From NCBI GenBank assembly GCA_022708055.1, contig JAKIZK010000001.1, forward strand, positions 1 to 64,000: 64,000 bases of DNA. The letters run 5' to 3'. Source of the DNA: Bacteroidota bacterium (lineage in GTDB: Bacteria; Bacteroidota; Bacteroidia; Chitinophagales; Chitinophagaceae). The position numbers were made by a program, and so were the translations under genes. Below are positions 45,992 to 55,096 of this stretch, one piece after another (position 1 is the stretch's first letter; each line of letters begins with the position of its first letter). The notes beneath the pieces were generated by a model. It did not search any database and was not told the origin of the DNA. It saw nothing but the letters and a program-made list of their open reading frames with translations.

Positions 45992-46759
45992 CTAATTCTT
46001 TAATTCCAAATACACCGGACAATGATCGCTATGCTTTACATCCGGATATATTTCTGCATCTATTAATTGGCTGCGCAATGCTTCTGTAGTATTAATATAA
46101 TCAATCCGCCAGCCTTTATTGTTCAGTCTTACGCTGGGAAAACGCTGACTCCACCAGCTATAACGGTGCGGCTCAGCATGAAACACTCTGAAAGTATCTA
46201 TCCAACCGCTTTCAAAAAATTTTGTCATCCATGCTCTTTCTTCCGGTAAAAAACCGGAAGTGTTTTTGTTGCCCTTTGGATCGTGTATATCTATTGCTTC
46301 ATGTGCAATATTATAATCGCCACACAAAATTAATTGGGGATTTTTTTTCTTCAACTTTTGCAGCCATTTGTCCAACTCTTTCAGCCATTCGTATTTAAAG
46401 CCCTGCCGCTCATCGCCACTGGTGCCCGATGGAAAATATGCATTGATGAGTCTGATGTCTTTAAAATCTAACTGAATCACACGACCTTCATCATCGCCGG
46501 CTTTCATGCCATTGCCAAATACAACATTATCAGGCTTTACTTTTGAAAAAACGGCAACGCCACTATAACCCTTTTTCTGTGCGCTGAACCAGTATTGATG
46601 ATAACCTAAGGCATCAAAAAGTTTTGCATCCACATCGTCCTGCACGGCTTTTGTTTCCTGTACACATACGATATCGGCCGGATCGGTTTTCAACCAGTCA
46701 ATAAAACCTTTTTTGATAGCTGCTCTTATGCCATTTACATTGTAGCTGATGATGCGCAT
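45992..46759 (-). CDS. xth: Exodeoxyribonuclease III
   Basis: 255 aa AP endonuclease / 3'-5' exonuclease of base-excision repair. Endonuclease/exonuclease/phosphatase fold: MRIISYNVNGIRAAIKKGFI, ADIVCVQETKAVQDD, YSGVAVFSK, LINAYFPSGTSGDERQ, LCGDYNIAHEAIDIHDPKGN and the closing KHSDHCPVYLEL. All metal and catalytic residues of the XthA/ExoA type appear. Divergent from the LOG-family gene, 38 bp apart. Confidence 0.95.
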   Translation of the reverse strand: MRIISYNVNGIRAAIKKGFIDWLKTDPADIVCVQETKAVQDDVDAKLFDALGYHQYWFSAQKKGYSGVAVFSKVKPDNVVFGNGMKAGDDEGRVIQLDFKDIRLINAYFPSGTSGDERQGFKYEWLKELDKWLQKLKKKNPQLILCGDYNIAHEAIDIHDPKGNKNTSGFLPEERAWMTKFFESGWIDTFRVFHAEPHRYSWWSQRFPSVRLNNKGWRIDYINTTEALRSQLIDAEIYPDVKHSDHCPVYLELKN

Positions 46760-46797
46760 TATTTTAATGTTTATCTTGACGGCAATTTACAGATACT

Positions 46798-47544
46798 ATG
46801 CAAGCAAAAGAAAAGATTAAAGAACCACCTATCATTCCACCGAAGCAGCATGTTTATTTGGATGGCCCCAAGAGCCGGGGTTATGAACTTTGGTTTGCCT
46901 GGAGGGTATTCTGGCAATTTATTAAAGGATTTAGGAAGTTGCATTTTATGGGACCCTGCATCACGGTTTTTGGTTCGGCGAGGTTTAAAGAAGAAAATGA
47001 ATATTATCAAAACGCCGTGCAGTTTGGAAAACGTATTGCAGAAATGGGATTGACTACCATGACGGGTGGCGGCCCCGGTATCATGGAAGCGGCCAACCGT
47101 GGCGCATTTGAAAACGGAGGCCAATCCATTGGTTGCAATATTCAACTGCCATTTGAACAACATGTAAATCCTTATGTTCAAAAATCAGTAACCTTTGAAC
47201 ATTTTTTTGTAAGAAAAGTATTGCTGGTAAAATATTCATACGCCTTTATCATCATGCCGGGCGGCTTCGGCACTATGGATGAGTTTTTTGAAATACTTAC
47301 ATTGGTACAAACCAAAACCGTAACCGATTTTCCTATTGTATTGTTTGGAAAATCTTACTATCGCAGCTTAATGGAAACTATGGAAGATATGGTAGCCCGT
47401 GGTGCAGCATCAAAAGAAGATTTATCGCTTATTCTTTTTACTGATGATATTGATGAAGCCATGAACCATATCAAATCTTATGTAAAAGATAATTATAAAG
47501 TAAAGCCAACAAGAAGATTTTGGTGGTTATTTGAAAAAAAATAA
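46798..47544 (+). CDS. LOG family Rossmann-fold protein (TIGR00730)
   Basis: 248 aa. Contains GPCITVFGSARFKEENEYY, MTGGGPGIMEAANRGAFEN and PGGFGTMDEFFEILTLVQT, the nucleotide-binding and catalytic motifs of the LONELY GUY / 'lysine decarboxylase' family, which hydrolyse nucleotide 5'-monophosphate bonds. Bacterial members are phosphoribohydrolases acting on AMP-like nucleotides; cytokinin production is not implied. First of four co-directional genes ending at 48936. Confidence 0.9.
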   Translation: MQAKEKIKEPPIIPPKQHVYLDGPKSRGYELWFAWRVFWQFIKGFRKLHFMGPCITVFGSARFKEENEYYQNAVQFGKRIAEMGLTTMTGGGPGIMEAANRGAFENGGQSIGCNIQLPFEQHVNPYVQKSVTFEHFFVRKVLLVKYSYAFIIMPGGFGTMDEFFEILTLVQTKTVTDFPIVLFGKSYYRSLMETMEDMVARGAASKEDLSLILFTDDIDEAMNHIKSYVKDNYKVKPTRRFWWLFEKK

Positions 47545-47555
47545 AAATAAATTAT

Positions 47556-47816
47556 ATGTCGGGAGTAGAAATACTGGGTTATGCTGCCGGTGCTATTACC
47601 TGCCTTACTTTTTTGCCACAGGTTATTAAAACCTACAAAAGTAAATCGGCAAAAGATGTTTCGCTGATGATGTTTGTAATTGCAGCAGTAAATGAGGCCA
47701 TGTGGATTGTATATGGCGCATTGCTGAATAACTGGGTAATCATACTTACCAATGCAGTTGTTTTATCCTTTTCTCTAATAATGATTGGCCTAAAATTCCG
47801 TTACAATCATGACTGA
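47556..47816 (+). CDS. SemiSWEET sugar transporter
   Basis: 86 aa, three transmembrane helices. The PQ-loop motif is present in LTFLPQVIKTYKSKSAKDVS, with NEAMWIVYGALLNNW in helix 3. SemiSWEETs dimerise to carry mono- or disaccharides through the inner membrane by facilitated diffusion. It starts 11 bp after the LOG gene and overlaps the HAD gene by 8 bp, so all are one transcript. Confidence 0.92.
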   Translation: MSGVEILGYAAGAITCLTFLPQVIKTYKSKSAKDVSLMMFVIAAVNEAMWIVYGALLNNWVIILTNAVVLSFSLIMIGLKFRYNHD

Positions 47817-48423
47817 AATCACAACTATAATTTTTGACCTTGGCGGTGTGCTTATTGACTGGAATCCAAATTATGTTTATGATGAAAACTATTTTGATTC
47901 GCTTGCCACAAGAGATTATTTTTTCAAAAACATTTGCACACCCGAATGGAATGAAGAGCAGGATGCAGGTCGATCCATTGTAGCAGCTACACAATCTTTA
48001 ATTGAAAAATTTCCCGATTGGGAAAAACCCATTAGAGATTACTATGGCCGGTGGACCGAAATGCTGAAAGGCCCCATTCCGGAAACGGTTGAAATTTTCA
48101 GACAATTAAAAGATTCCGGAAAATATAAATTGTATGCGCTTACTAACTGGCAGGCCGATTTGTTTAACATTGCATTGGTGCGATACAATTTTTTGCATTG
48201 GTTTGATGGACGAGTAGTAAGTGGCGAGGAAAAAACCAGAAAACCATTTCCGGAATTTTATCAAATTTTGCTTCAGCGTTATGAGATAAAGCAAAATGGA
48301 GCAGTTTTTATAGATGATAATTTGCGAAACGTAAAGGCAGCAGCTGAATTAGGCATTAAAAGTATTTTCTACCAAAATGCTTCGCAACTCATAGCAGAAT
48401 TAAAATCTTTAAACGTTATTTAA
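47809..48423 (+). CDS. HAD family hydrolase
   Basis: 204 aa. HAD motif I FDLGGVLIDWNP with nucleophile D10, motif II ALTNWQ, and motif III/IV GEEKTRKPFPEFYQ with VFIDDNLRNV. It matches the epoxide-hydrolase-like N-terminal / HAD IA subclass v3. Likely a cytoplasmic phosphatase acting on a small phosphorylated metabolite. It overlaps the SemiSWEET gene, so the pair may handle sugars and sugar phosphates; inference only. Confidence 0.9.
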   Translation: MTEITTIIFDLGGVLIDWNPNYVYDENYFDSLATRDYFFKNICTPEWNEEQDAGRSIVAATQSLIEKFPDWEKPIRDYYGRWTEMLKGPIPETVEIFRQLKDSGKYKLYALTNWQADLFNIALVRYNFLHWFDGRVVSGEEKTRKPFPEFYQILLQRYEIKQNGAVFIDDNLRNVKAAAELGIKSIFYQNASQLIAELKSLNVI

Positions 48424-48432
48424 AAAATATAA

Positions 48433-48936
48433 ATGGAACCAAATTACGAAGTACAAACAGCACATCAGGAATCGGATCTCTTTCAAGATCATGAAACATA
48501 TAAGTTAGCCAGCCAGGGTCAGCGGTTATTAAATTTTATTATTGATAATCTTTTTATGCGTTTTGTTTTAAGCATGGCAACCGGTTATGTTACCGGCTAT
48601 TTACTTGCGGCTATTGCTCCTGATTTTTTATTGGATGTTGCTTATGAGATAGAGATTGGTCCAAAAACCTGGAAGTATTGGTTTTTGGTTATTATACTTG
48701 GCTATTTTAATTATCTGATTTATTATACTTTTTGTGAAATGGTTTTTAAAGGCTACACCCTTGGCAAATTACTAACAGGCACCAAGGCCATAAGAGTTGA
48801 CGGATTACAAATGACTTTTAAGGATGTAGTGATTCGAAGTCTATCGAGAATTGTGCCCTTTGAAGTTTTTAGTGGCTTGGGCGATAAACCCTGGCATGAT
48901 AGCTGGTCACGTACAATGGTTGTAAAGACAAGATAA
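48433..48936 (+). CDS. RDD family membrane protein
   Basis: 167 aa with two to three hydrophobic helices. The RDD pattern appears as ASQGQRLLNFIIDNLFMRFV (the conserved R...D), a middle helix WKYWFLVIILGYFNYLIYY, and GYTLGKLLTGTKAIRVDG followed by DVVIRSLSRIVPFE. Function of the family is unknown; roles in ion transport have been proposed for a few. Last gene of the LOG-SemiSWEET-HAD-RDD run, and convergent with metH. Confidence 0.88.
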   Translation: MEPNYEVQTAHQESDLFQDHETYKLASQGQRLLNFIIDNLFMRFVLSMATGYVTGYLLAAIAPDFLLDVAYEIEIGPKTWKYWFLVIILGYFNYLIYYTFCEMVFKGYTLGKLLTGTKAIRVDGLQMTFKDVVIRSLSRIVPFEVFSGLGDKPWHDSWSRTMVVKTR

Positions 48937-48938
48937 AC

Positions 48939-51620
48939 TTATTCCAACACCGGTCTCAGCCATCGTTCTGCATCGTCAATGCTCATTCCTTTTCTTTTGG
49001 CATAGTCTTCCAACTGGTCTCTGTCAATTTTTCCCAATCCAAAATAATGACTTTGCGGATGTGCAAAATACCAGCCACAAATAGATGCCGGTGGGTCCAT
49101 GGCCAGACTTTCGGTAAGCACAATTCCAATTTCTTCTGTAGCGTTTAATAAATCAAACAGCTTCCATTTCTCAGTATGATCGGGGCAGGCGGGGTAGCCC
49201 GGTGCGGGACGAATGCCTTTATACTCTTCACCAATTAATTGTTCGTTACTCAGGCTTTCATTTTTTTCGTAGCCCCAGTATTCTTTTCTTACTTTTTCGT
49301 GCAGGCATTCTGCAAAGGCTTCTACAAAACGATCGGCCAATACTTGTACCAAAATTTTATTATAATCATCCAATGCTTTAGCAAACTCATTTATTTTATC
49401 TTTTGCTCCTTTAATAGTAACTGCAAAAGCTCCCATGTAGTCGACGTAAGCCCCCTGCCCCTCCGGTACTACAAAATCCGCTAACGAAAAATTGGGTTGT
49501 CCTGCTGCTTTTTTCAACTGCTGCCGCAATGATTCCAATCTTACTTCACCTTTATCGGTTTGTAAGAAGATGCTATCCGCATTATTACTTTTGGCCTGCC
49601 AGAAACCAATAACCGCTTCTGCAGTAAACCATTTTTCCGCAATAATTTTTTCAATCATTTGCTGCGCATCATTATACAAGCGAGTGGCTTCAGCGCCCAG
49701 CAGTTTATCGGTAAGTATCTGTGGAAACTTGCCGTGCATTTCCCAGGCTATAAAAAAAGGACCCCAGTCTATGTACCGGGCAATTTCGGAGAGGTCATAT
49801 TCTTGCAAAACTTTTGTTCCCATCACATTGGGTTTTACAGGCTGGTAATTATCCCAATCAATTTTTTCTTTTGATGCGATTGCCTGTGCATAGGGAACTA
49901 ACTCTTTTTTATTTTTATTCAAAAACTGCTGTCGTAGTTTTTCATAATCTACTTTTGTTTTTTCAAGCAGTGTGTTTTTTTCTTTTCCCACGAGTGTACT
50001 TACTGCAGTTACACTTCGAGATGCGTCTAAAATATGAACCACCCCATTTTCGTACTGTGGTGCAATTTTAACGGCAGTATGAATGCGTGAAGTAGTGGCT
50101 CCGCCAATCAGTAATGGTTGCTGCATATTTCTGCGTTTCATTTCATGTGCCACATGCACCATTTCATCAAGCGAAGGCGTAATCAATCCACTTAATCCAA
50201 TAATATCAGCTTTTTCTTTTTCAGCTGTGTCCAATATTTTATCAACAGGCACCATCACACCCAGGTCAACAATATTGTATCCATTACAAGCCAGCACAAC
50301 GCCTACTATGTTCTTTCCAATATCGTGAACATCGCCTTTTACAGTGGCCAATAATACTTTGGGCGCTGCGGCTTCATCAATATCCGGATTGTTCTTTTTT
50401 TCTTCTTCAATAAACGGAGTGAGCCAGGCCACACTTTTTTTCATCACTCTTGCACTTTTCACCACCTGTGGTAAAAACATTTTTCCGGCTCCAAATAAAT
50501 CGCCGACAACATTCATACCGTCCATTAATGGGCCTTCAATAACTTCAAGCGGTTTAGGGTATTTTAATCTGGCTTCTTCTGTATCGGCATCAATGTAATC
50601 GGTAATACCGTTTACCAATGAATGTTTTAATCTTTCTTCTACTGTTGCATTGCGCCAGCTTTCATCCTTTACGGTTTCTTTCCCCTTTGCTTTCACCGTT
50701 TCGGCAAATACAATCAACTTATCGGTAGCTTCATTAATATCGTTATTACGATTCAGTATTACATCTTCACACAGTTCACGCAATTGCGGTTCTATTTCAT
50801 CATATACTACCAACTGCCCTGCATTTACGATGCCCATATCCATACCTGCTTTGATGGCATGAAATAAAAATACGGCGTGCATAGCTTCCCGCACATGGTC
50901 GTTGCCGCGAAAAGAGAATGACAGATTGCTGACACCGCCGCTTACTTTTGTCAATGGCATCAATCGCTTTATTTCTCTGGTAGCTTCTATAAAATCAACA
51001 CCATAGTTGTTATGCTCTTCCATTCCGGTGGCAAGGGCAAAAATGTTGGGATCGAAAATAATATCCTGTGGATCGTAGCCCACCTGTTCCGTTAATATCT
51101 TGTATGCACGATGGCAGATTTCAATTTTTCTTTCTTTGGTATCGGCTTGTCCGGTTTCGTCGAAAGCCATAACGATGATTGCTGCACCATAAGACTGACA
51201 GATGATGGCTTGTTCAATGAATTTTTTCTCTCCTTCTTTCATTGAAATAGAATTCACAATACATTTTCCTTGCACACATTTTAATCCAGCTTCTATAATT
51301 TCAAATTTGGAAGAATCTATCATCACCGGAATTTTTGCAATATCCGGTTCGCTTTGCAGCAGATTTAAAAAAGTGGTCATAGCCTGTACACCATCCAGCA
51401 GCGCATCATCCATATTTACATCCAGCACCTGTGCGCCGTTTTCCACCTGTTGGCGAGCTACGCTTAAAGCTTCTTCGTATTTATTTTCACGAATGAGTCG
51501 TGCAAATTTTTTAGAGCCGGTTACATTGGTACGTTCGCCTACGTTTACAAAATTTGTCTCAGGTCTTATAGTCAGCGGCTCTAGGCCGGAGAGGCGGAGA
51601 TAGGGTTTTATTGTACTCAT
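48939..51620 (-). CDS. metH: Methionine synthase, pterin / B12 / activation subunit
   Basis: 893 aa C-terminal part of cobalamin-dependent methionine synthase, encoded as a separate gene. Order: methyltetrahydrofolate-binding domain ([43 protein letters not shown]), cobalamin cap and binding domain ([20 protein letters not shown] with the cobalt-ligand His), then the S-adenosylmethionine activation domain ([37 protein letters not shown]). It lacks the homocysteine domain, supplied by the next gene upstream. ATG at 51620 is the start; the in-frame TTG four codons earlier is less likely. It converges with the RDD gene, 2 bp apart. Confidence 0.95.
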   Translation of the reverse strand: MSTIKPYLRLSGLEPLTIRPETNFVNVGERTNVTGSKKFARLIRENKYEEALSVARQQVENGAQVLDVNMDDALLDGVQAMTTFLNLLQSEPDIAKIPVMIDSSKFEIIEAGLKCVQGKCIVNSISMKEGEKKFIEQAIICQSYGAAIIVMAFDETGQADTKERKIEICHRAYKILTEQVGYDPQDIIFDPNIFALATGMEEHNNYGVDFIEATREIKRLMPLTKVSGGVSNLSFSFRGNDHVREAMHAVFLFHAIKAGMDMGIVNAGQLVVYDEIEPQLRELCEDVILNRNNDINEATDKLIVFAETVKAKGKETVKDESWRNATVEERLKHSLVNGITDYIDADTEEARLKYPKPLEVIEGPLMDGMNVVGDLFGAGKMFLPQVVKSARVMKKSVAWLTPFIEEEKKNNPDIDEAAAPKVLLATVKGDVHDIGKNIVGVVLACNGYNIVDLGVMVPVDKILDTAEKEKADIIGLSGLITPSLDEMVHVAHEMKRRNMQQPLLIGGATTSRIHTAVKIAPQYENGVVHILDASRSVTAVSTLVGKEKNTLLEKTKVDYEKLRQQFLNKNKKELVPYAQAIASKEKIDWDNYQPVKPNVMGTKVLQEYDLSEIARYIDWGPFFIAWEMHGKFPQILTDKLLGAEATRLYNDAQQMIEKIIAEKWFTAEAVIGFWQAKSNNADSIFLQTDKGEVRLESLRQQLKKAAGQPNFSLADFVVPEGQGAYVDYMGAFAVTIKGAKDKINEFAKALDDYNKILVQVLADRFVEAFAECLHEKVRKEYWGYEKNESLSNEQLIGEEYKGIRPAPGYPACPDHTEKWKLFDLLNATEEIGIVLTESLAMDPPASICGWYFAHPQSHYFGLGKIDRDQLEDYAKRKGMSIDDAERWLRPVLE

Positions 51621-51648
51621 CTTTCTATTCAATAATTTTAATAATATT

Positions 51649-52686
51649 CTATATGGTGGTCAGTTCTTTATCTATGACAGGCGGTTTTCTTGGATTTATA
51701 TTTTTTACTTCTTCTGCTATATGTTTTATATGATCGGGTGTGGTGCCACAGCATCCGCCTACAATATTTACCCAGCCTTCTTTTGCCCAGTCTTCCAGAT
51801 AATGAGCAGTATCTTCCGGCTGTTCATCGTACTCTCCCATAGCATTGGGCAGTCCGGCATTGGGATAAGCAGAAACATAACATGCGGCAATTTGTGAAAG
51901 CTCTTCAATATGTGGCCGCATTTCCTTTGCACCCAGTGCACAGTTGAGGCCGATACTTATTGGTCTGGCATGTATTACCGAGTTGTAGAATGCTTCTAAT
52001 GTTTGCCCGCTTAATGTGCGGCCAGAAGCATCTGTAATTGTTCCCGATATCATTATCGGCAATTCAGTTTTATCAGGATGATCTCTGAAATATTTTTTTA
52101 TTGCAAAAATGGCAGCCTTTGCATTCAATGTATCAAAAATGGTTTCAATAAGTAAGACATCAGCACCACCATCCGATAGTCCCTTTATTTGCTCATAATA
52201 GGCAGCTACTACCTCATCAAATGTAACGGCACGAAAACTGGGGTTGTTTACATCGGGTGAGAGAGAAAGGGTTTTATTTAATGGACCGATAGAGCCAGCA
52301 ACAAATTTTGGATTGTTGATTTTTGAATCCGGATTTTCAGCATAATATAAATCTCTTGCTTTGACTGCACAGGTGGCAGCAGCTACATTTAGTTCATAAG
52401 CCAGCGATTGCATTTGATAATCGGCCATAGCAATGGAAGTGCTGCTGAACGTGTTGGTTTCAATGATATCGGCTCCGGCATCTAAGTATTGTTTATGTAT
52501 CTCTATAATGATTTCCGGTTTTGTAATGCAAAGCAAATCATTATTCCCTTTTACATCGCAAGGCCAGCTTTTAAATCTTTCTCCGCGGTAATCTTCTTCG
52601 GTTAATTTATATCGCTGTATCATCGTGCCCATAGCGCCATCAATTATTAAAATACGATTTTCAAGTGCAGCTCTGATGTTTGCCAT
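51649..52686 (-). CDS. Methionine synthase, homocysteine-binding subunit
   Basis: 345 aa. Homocysteine S-methyltransferase domain, the N-terminal module of classical Met[52 protein letters not shown] (first zinc Cys) and [15 protein letters not shown] (the two further zinc Cys). It ends where a single-chain MetH would continue into the pterin domain. The activation subunit gene starts 28 bp later. Two-gene methionine synthases are common in Bacteroidota. Start at MANIRAALE (52686) by comparison with the family; the frame runs 11 codons further upstream. Confidence 0.93.
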   Translation of the reverse strand: MANIRAALENRILIIDGAMGTMIQRYKLTEEDYRGERFKSWPCDVKGNNDLLCITKPEIIIEIHKQYLDAGADIIETNTFSSTSIAMADYQMQSLAYELNVAAATCAVKARDLYYAENPDSKINNPKFVAGSIGPLNKTLSLSPDVNNPSFRAVTFDEVVAAYYEQIKGLSDGGADVLLIETIFDTLNAKAAIFAIKKYFRDHPDKTELPIMISGTITDASGRTLSGQTLEAFYNSVIHARPISIGLNCALGAKEMRPHIEELSQIAACYVSAYPNAGLPNAMGEYDEQPEDTAHYLEDWAKEGWVNIVGGCCGTTPDHIKHIAEEVKNINPRKPPVIDKELTTI

Positions 52687-52956
52687 AACTGTTTGTTTTT
52701 GTTCTATTATAAAAACCAAAATGGTTATAATAATTTACTGTTTCGCATTACAGCGACTTCTGTATGCCGTCCGCAATGTTTAATTTGTCGGCTGCTTATT
52801 CATTTTGTAAACTGCAAAACGCTGAAAAATCCTATGGAGAGATTTTGTGACGTTTATTAGTTCTGTGGGCCGAACAATAAACAAATCCGCCTGTAATGTG
52901 CTGCAAAGCTAAGCCTTACAATTAAAATAAACAAGGCAGTGCAGCTGAAGTATCTC

Positions 52957-53574
52957 TTAATGGTTTACATATTTTTCAACCGGCATTCGGTTTTGAAGAC
53001 TTCTGCCCAGTGTATGCTCATCGGCATACTCCAGCTCGCCGCCAAAGGCAACACCCCGAGAGATGGTCGTGATGCGGGTTGTAGTGCCTTGTAGTTTTTT
53101 TTGAATATAGTAAATCGTGGTATCGCCTTGTATATTTGGGTTCAGGGCAAATATGAGTTCTTCAATTTGCTCTTTTGCTATCCGCTGTATCAATGATTCA
53201 ATATTGAGTTGATCGGGGCCAATGCCATCTAATGGAGAAATAACACCTCCTAAAACATGATAAGTACCATTGAACTGTTGTGTGCCCTCAATAGCGATTA
53301 CATCACGAATGCTTTCAACCACACAAACGGTTTCCTTTTTGCGAACAGAGTTGGCACAAATAGAACAAATATCGCCATCGGCTACATTGTGGCAACGGTG
53401 ACAGAATTTTATTTCGCTTCTCATTTTTGCAATAACATCGCTGAAATGATTCACCTGTTTTGCGTCTTGCTTAAGCAAATGCAATACCATACGCAGCGCT
53501 GTTTTTTTTCCAATCCCCGGAAGTTTGGCAAATTCATTAACTGCATTTTCCAGAAGCGATGAAGAGAATTGCAT
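52957..53574 (-). CDS. recR: Recombination mediator RecR
   Basis: 205 aa. Helix-hairpin-helix LPGIGKKTALRMVLHLL, C4 zinc finger CHRCHNVADGDICSIC (about 57-72), Toprim domain with CVVESIRDVIAIE and LIFALNPNIQGDTTIYYI, and the Walker-B-like tail. Works with RecF/RecO to load RecA at gaps. The TATCTTTG box 4 bases before the ATG makes the message effectively leaderless. Downstream, 270 bp without any recognised element separate it from metH. Confidence 0.96.
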   Translation of the reverse strand: MQFSSSLLENAVNEFAKLPGIGKKTALRMVLHLLKQDAKQVNHFSDVIAKMRSEIKFCHRCHNVADGDICSICANSVRKKETVCVVESIRDVIAIEGTQQFNGTYHVLGGVISPLDGIGPDQLNIESLIQRIAKEQIEELIFALNPNIQGDTTIYYIQKKLQGTTTRITTISRGVAFGGELEYADEHTLGRSLQNRMPVEKYVNH

Positions 53575-53578
53575 AGTG

Positions 53579-53586
53579 CAAAGATA
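53579..53586 (-). promoter_or_regulatory. -7 promoter box (TATCTTTG) of recR, near-leaderless
   Basis: Exact TAnnTTTG match ending 4 bases before the recR ATG. A TTTG element lies 23 bp upstream. Confidence 0.65.
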
Positions 53587-53595
53587 GGCTGAAGC

Positions 53596-55026
53596 TTATA
53601 AGCTTATATCAAATTCATTTTTCCAGGATGGCTTTATGTTGATTTTTCTTTCAATGGGCTTAGCTATCTCCGGTTGCCGGTGTTTTCCAAAAAACACACC
53701 CGGATCCCACCTGCCGTTTTTATTATCATCGTATAAAATACGTAGCTCAAACTCGCCGGGGAGAAAAATATCTTCATTAAAAGTATTACTACGCAAAGGG
53801 TATGATTTATACAGTTGATTTCCTGCTATAAATTGCAGGACCGGGTTTTTGCTCATATCCACATTACGTATGGTAAGCTTGACGGATCCATAATCAGTAA
53901 GTTTTTTAGTCGTAAAACTTATGGTATCATTTCTTAATAGTTTTTTTCCTTCTTCGTCAACCGCAAAATCTTTATCCAAAATAATATGATAAAGCGTATG
54001 TTCTTTCCACTTGTTTTGTAATACAATTTTTTTGTTGCTGCTGTCTTTTACAAACTGATAATCCGTTAAAGGATTAAAAGCAGAATCGGTGTACAGTTTC
54101 AGCTTGGTTGAATCAAAGCTTCTCAAAGGCTTGTCAGTTGAAATGACAAGTGGCGACAACAAGTCTTGCTGATTATTTACAAGATTGGTTTGTAGTTTTA
54201 ATCTTTTGTCGGCAACATCGCCCGGGCCTCTTCTGTTTCTGTTGCCCGCTGCAAGTGAAGCTGTCATTTGGGTCGTTACTTCAGTTTCGCTATAGGCATA
54301 AAGTGTAACTGGTGTGACGGTGTCACTTAACGATACAGGTTTATCGGCAAAGCCAAACAACTGTTTCTCATCTAAATATCTGCGGGTGCCGTTATTGTCT
54401 TTAAGCGTATAAATGTAAAATGTTTTGGGCGGCAGATTGGTGAAAACAAATTCACCCTGTCCGTTCAACTTGGCAATATAGCGTGGTCTTTCTTTTACAA
54501 CGGCAGAGTCATTTGCGCTGGTATGCAGCATTACAATTAATGTAGTGTCAATCTTACCTGTTTCCGCCAATATCACTTTTCCTTTTAGCTGAAGCGAGTC
54601 AATATAGGGTCCGGTAGAAAAGGTATAAACCAGATTTTGCAATACATTGCCTTCATTAAAATCTTTCACCGTTCTTCCAAACTGAATGGTATAAGTGGTA
54701 TTGTTTTCTAAAGTATCTTTTATTTTGAGTGTCAATGTATTCAACTTATGGTCAACCACGGGTTGGCTTTTGGGCGAAGGGGATATCAAAAGGTTTTCAG
54801 AAGGATTATCTACATCAATAAACTCATCAAACGTAAATGTTATTTTATTCCCCTTAAAATTTCGAGTAGAATCGCCGGGTGTTGTCTTTAATAAAAGTGG
54901 GGGAATAGAGTCTCGGGGCCCGCCGCTGGGGGGTACAATGTTGGCGCAGCCCGACCCGCCCACTGCCATAACTAAAATAACAATGAAGGCAAGTAATGTG
55001 GCCGTTACAAATGAAATTTTCTTCAT
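53596..55026 (-). CDS. Ig-like domain lipoprotein ('PPSGGPRD' family)
   Basis: 476 aa. The signal has the lipobox VGGSGCANI and is followed at once by VPPSGGPRDSIPPLLLKTTP, a signature of a Bacteroidota lipoprotein family. Then a bacterial Ig-like (Big_5/SbsA) domain (ITFTFDEFIDVDNPSENLLI, YTIQFGRTVKDFNEGN), a middle domain resembling carboxypeptidase-regulatory strands and a C-terminal beta-rich part with ILYDDNKNGRWDPGVFFGKH. Likely on the cell surface or periplasm; function unknown. A TAAGTTTG box sits 8 bases before the ATG. Confidence 0.85.
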   Translation of the reverse strand: MKKISFVTATLLAFIVILVMAVGGSGCANIVPPSGGPRDSIPPLLLKTTPGDSTRNFKGNKITFTFDEFIDVDNPSENLLISPSPKSQPVVDHKLNTLTLKIKDTLENNTTYTIQFGRTVKDFNEGNVLQNLVYTFSTGPYIDSLQLKGKVILAETGKIDTTLIVMLHTSANDSAVVKERPRYIAKLNGQGEFVFTNLPPKTFYIYTLKDNNGTRRYLDEKQLFGFADKPVSLSDTVTPVTLYAYSETEVTTQMTASLAAGNRNRRGPGDVADKRLKLQTNLVNNQQDLLSPLVISTDKPLRSFDSTKLKLYTDSAFNPLTDYQFVKDSSNKKIVLQNKWKEHTLYHIILDKDFAVDEEGKKLLRNDTISFTTKKLTDYGSVKLTIRNVDMSKNPVLQFIAGNQLYKSYPLRSNTFNEDIFLPGEFELRILYDDNKNGRWDPGVFFGKHRQPEIAKPIERKINIKPSWKNEFDISL

Positions 55027-55034
55027 GCAGTGTG

Positions 55035-55042
55035 CAAACTTA
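55035..55042 (-). promoter_or_regulatory. -7 promoter box (TAAGTTTG), near-leaderless
   Basis: TAnnTTTG match on the minus strand ending 8 bases before the Ig-like lipoprotein ATG. Confidence 0.55.
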
Positions 55043-55096
55043 AATGATTCATCAGAGCTTTTGCAGAAAGGGGTATCAAAATCCTGTTAAGCTTCG

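Noticed and set aside
52687..52956. Cobalamin or SAM riboswitch upstream of the split metH genes
   Set aside because: I looked on the minus strand for the B12-box and S-box core motifs and found none; the 270 bp hold no strong structure.
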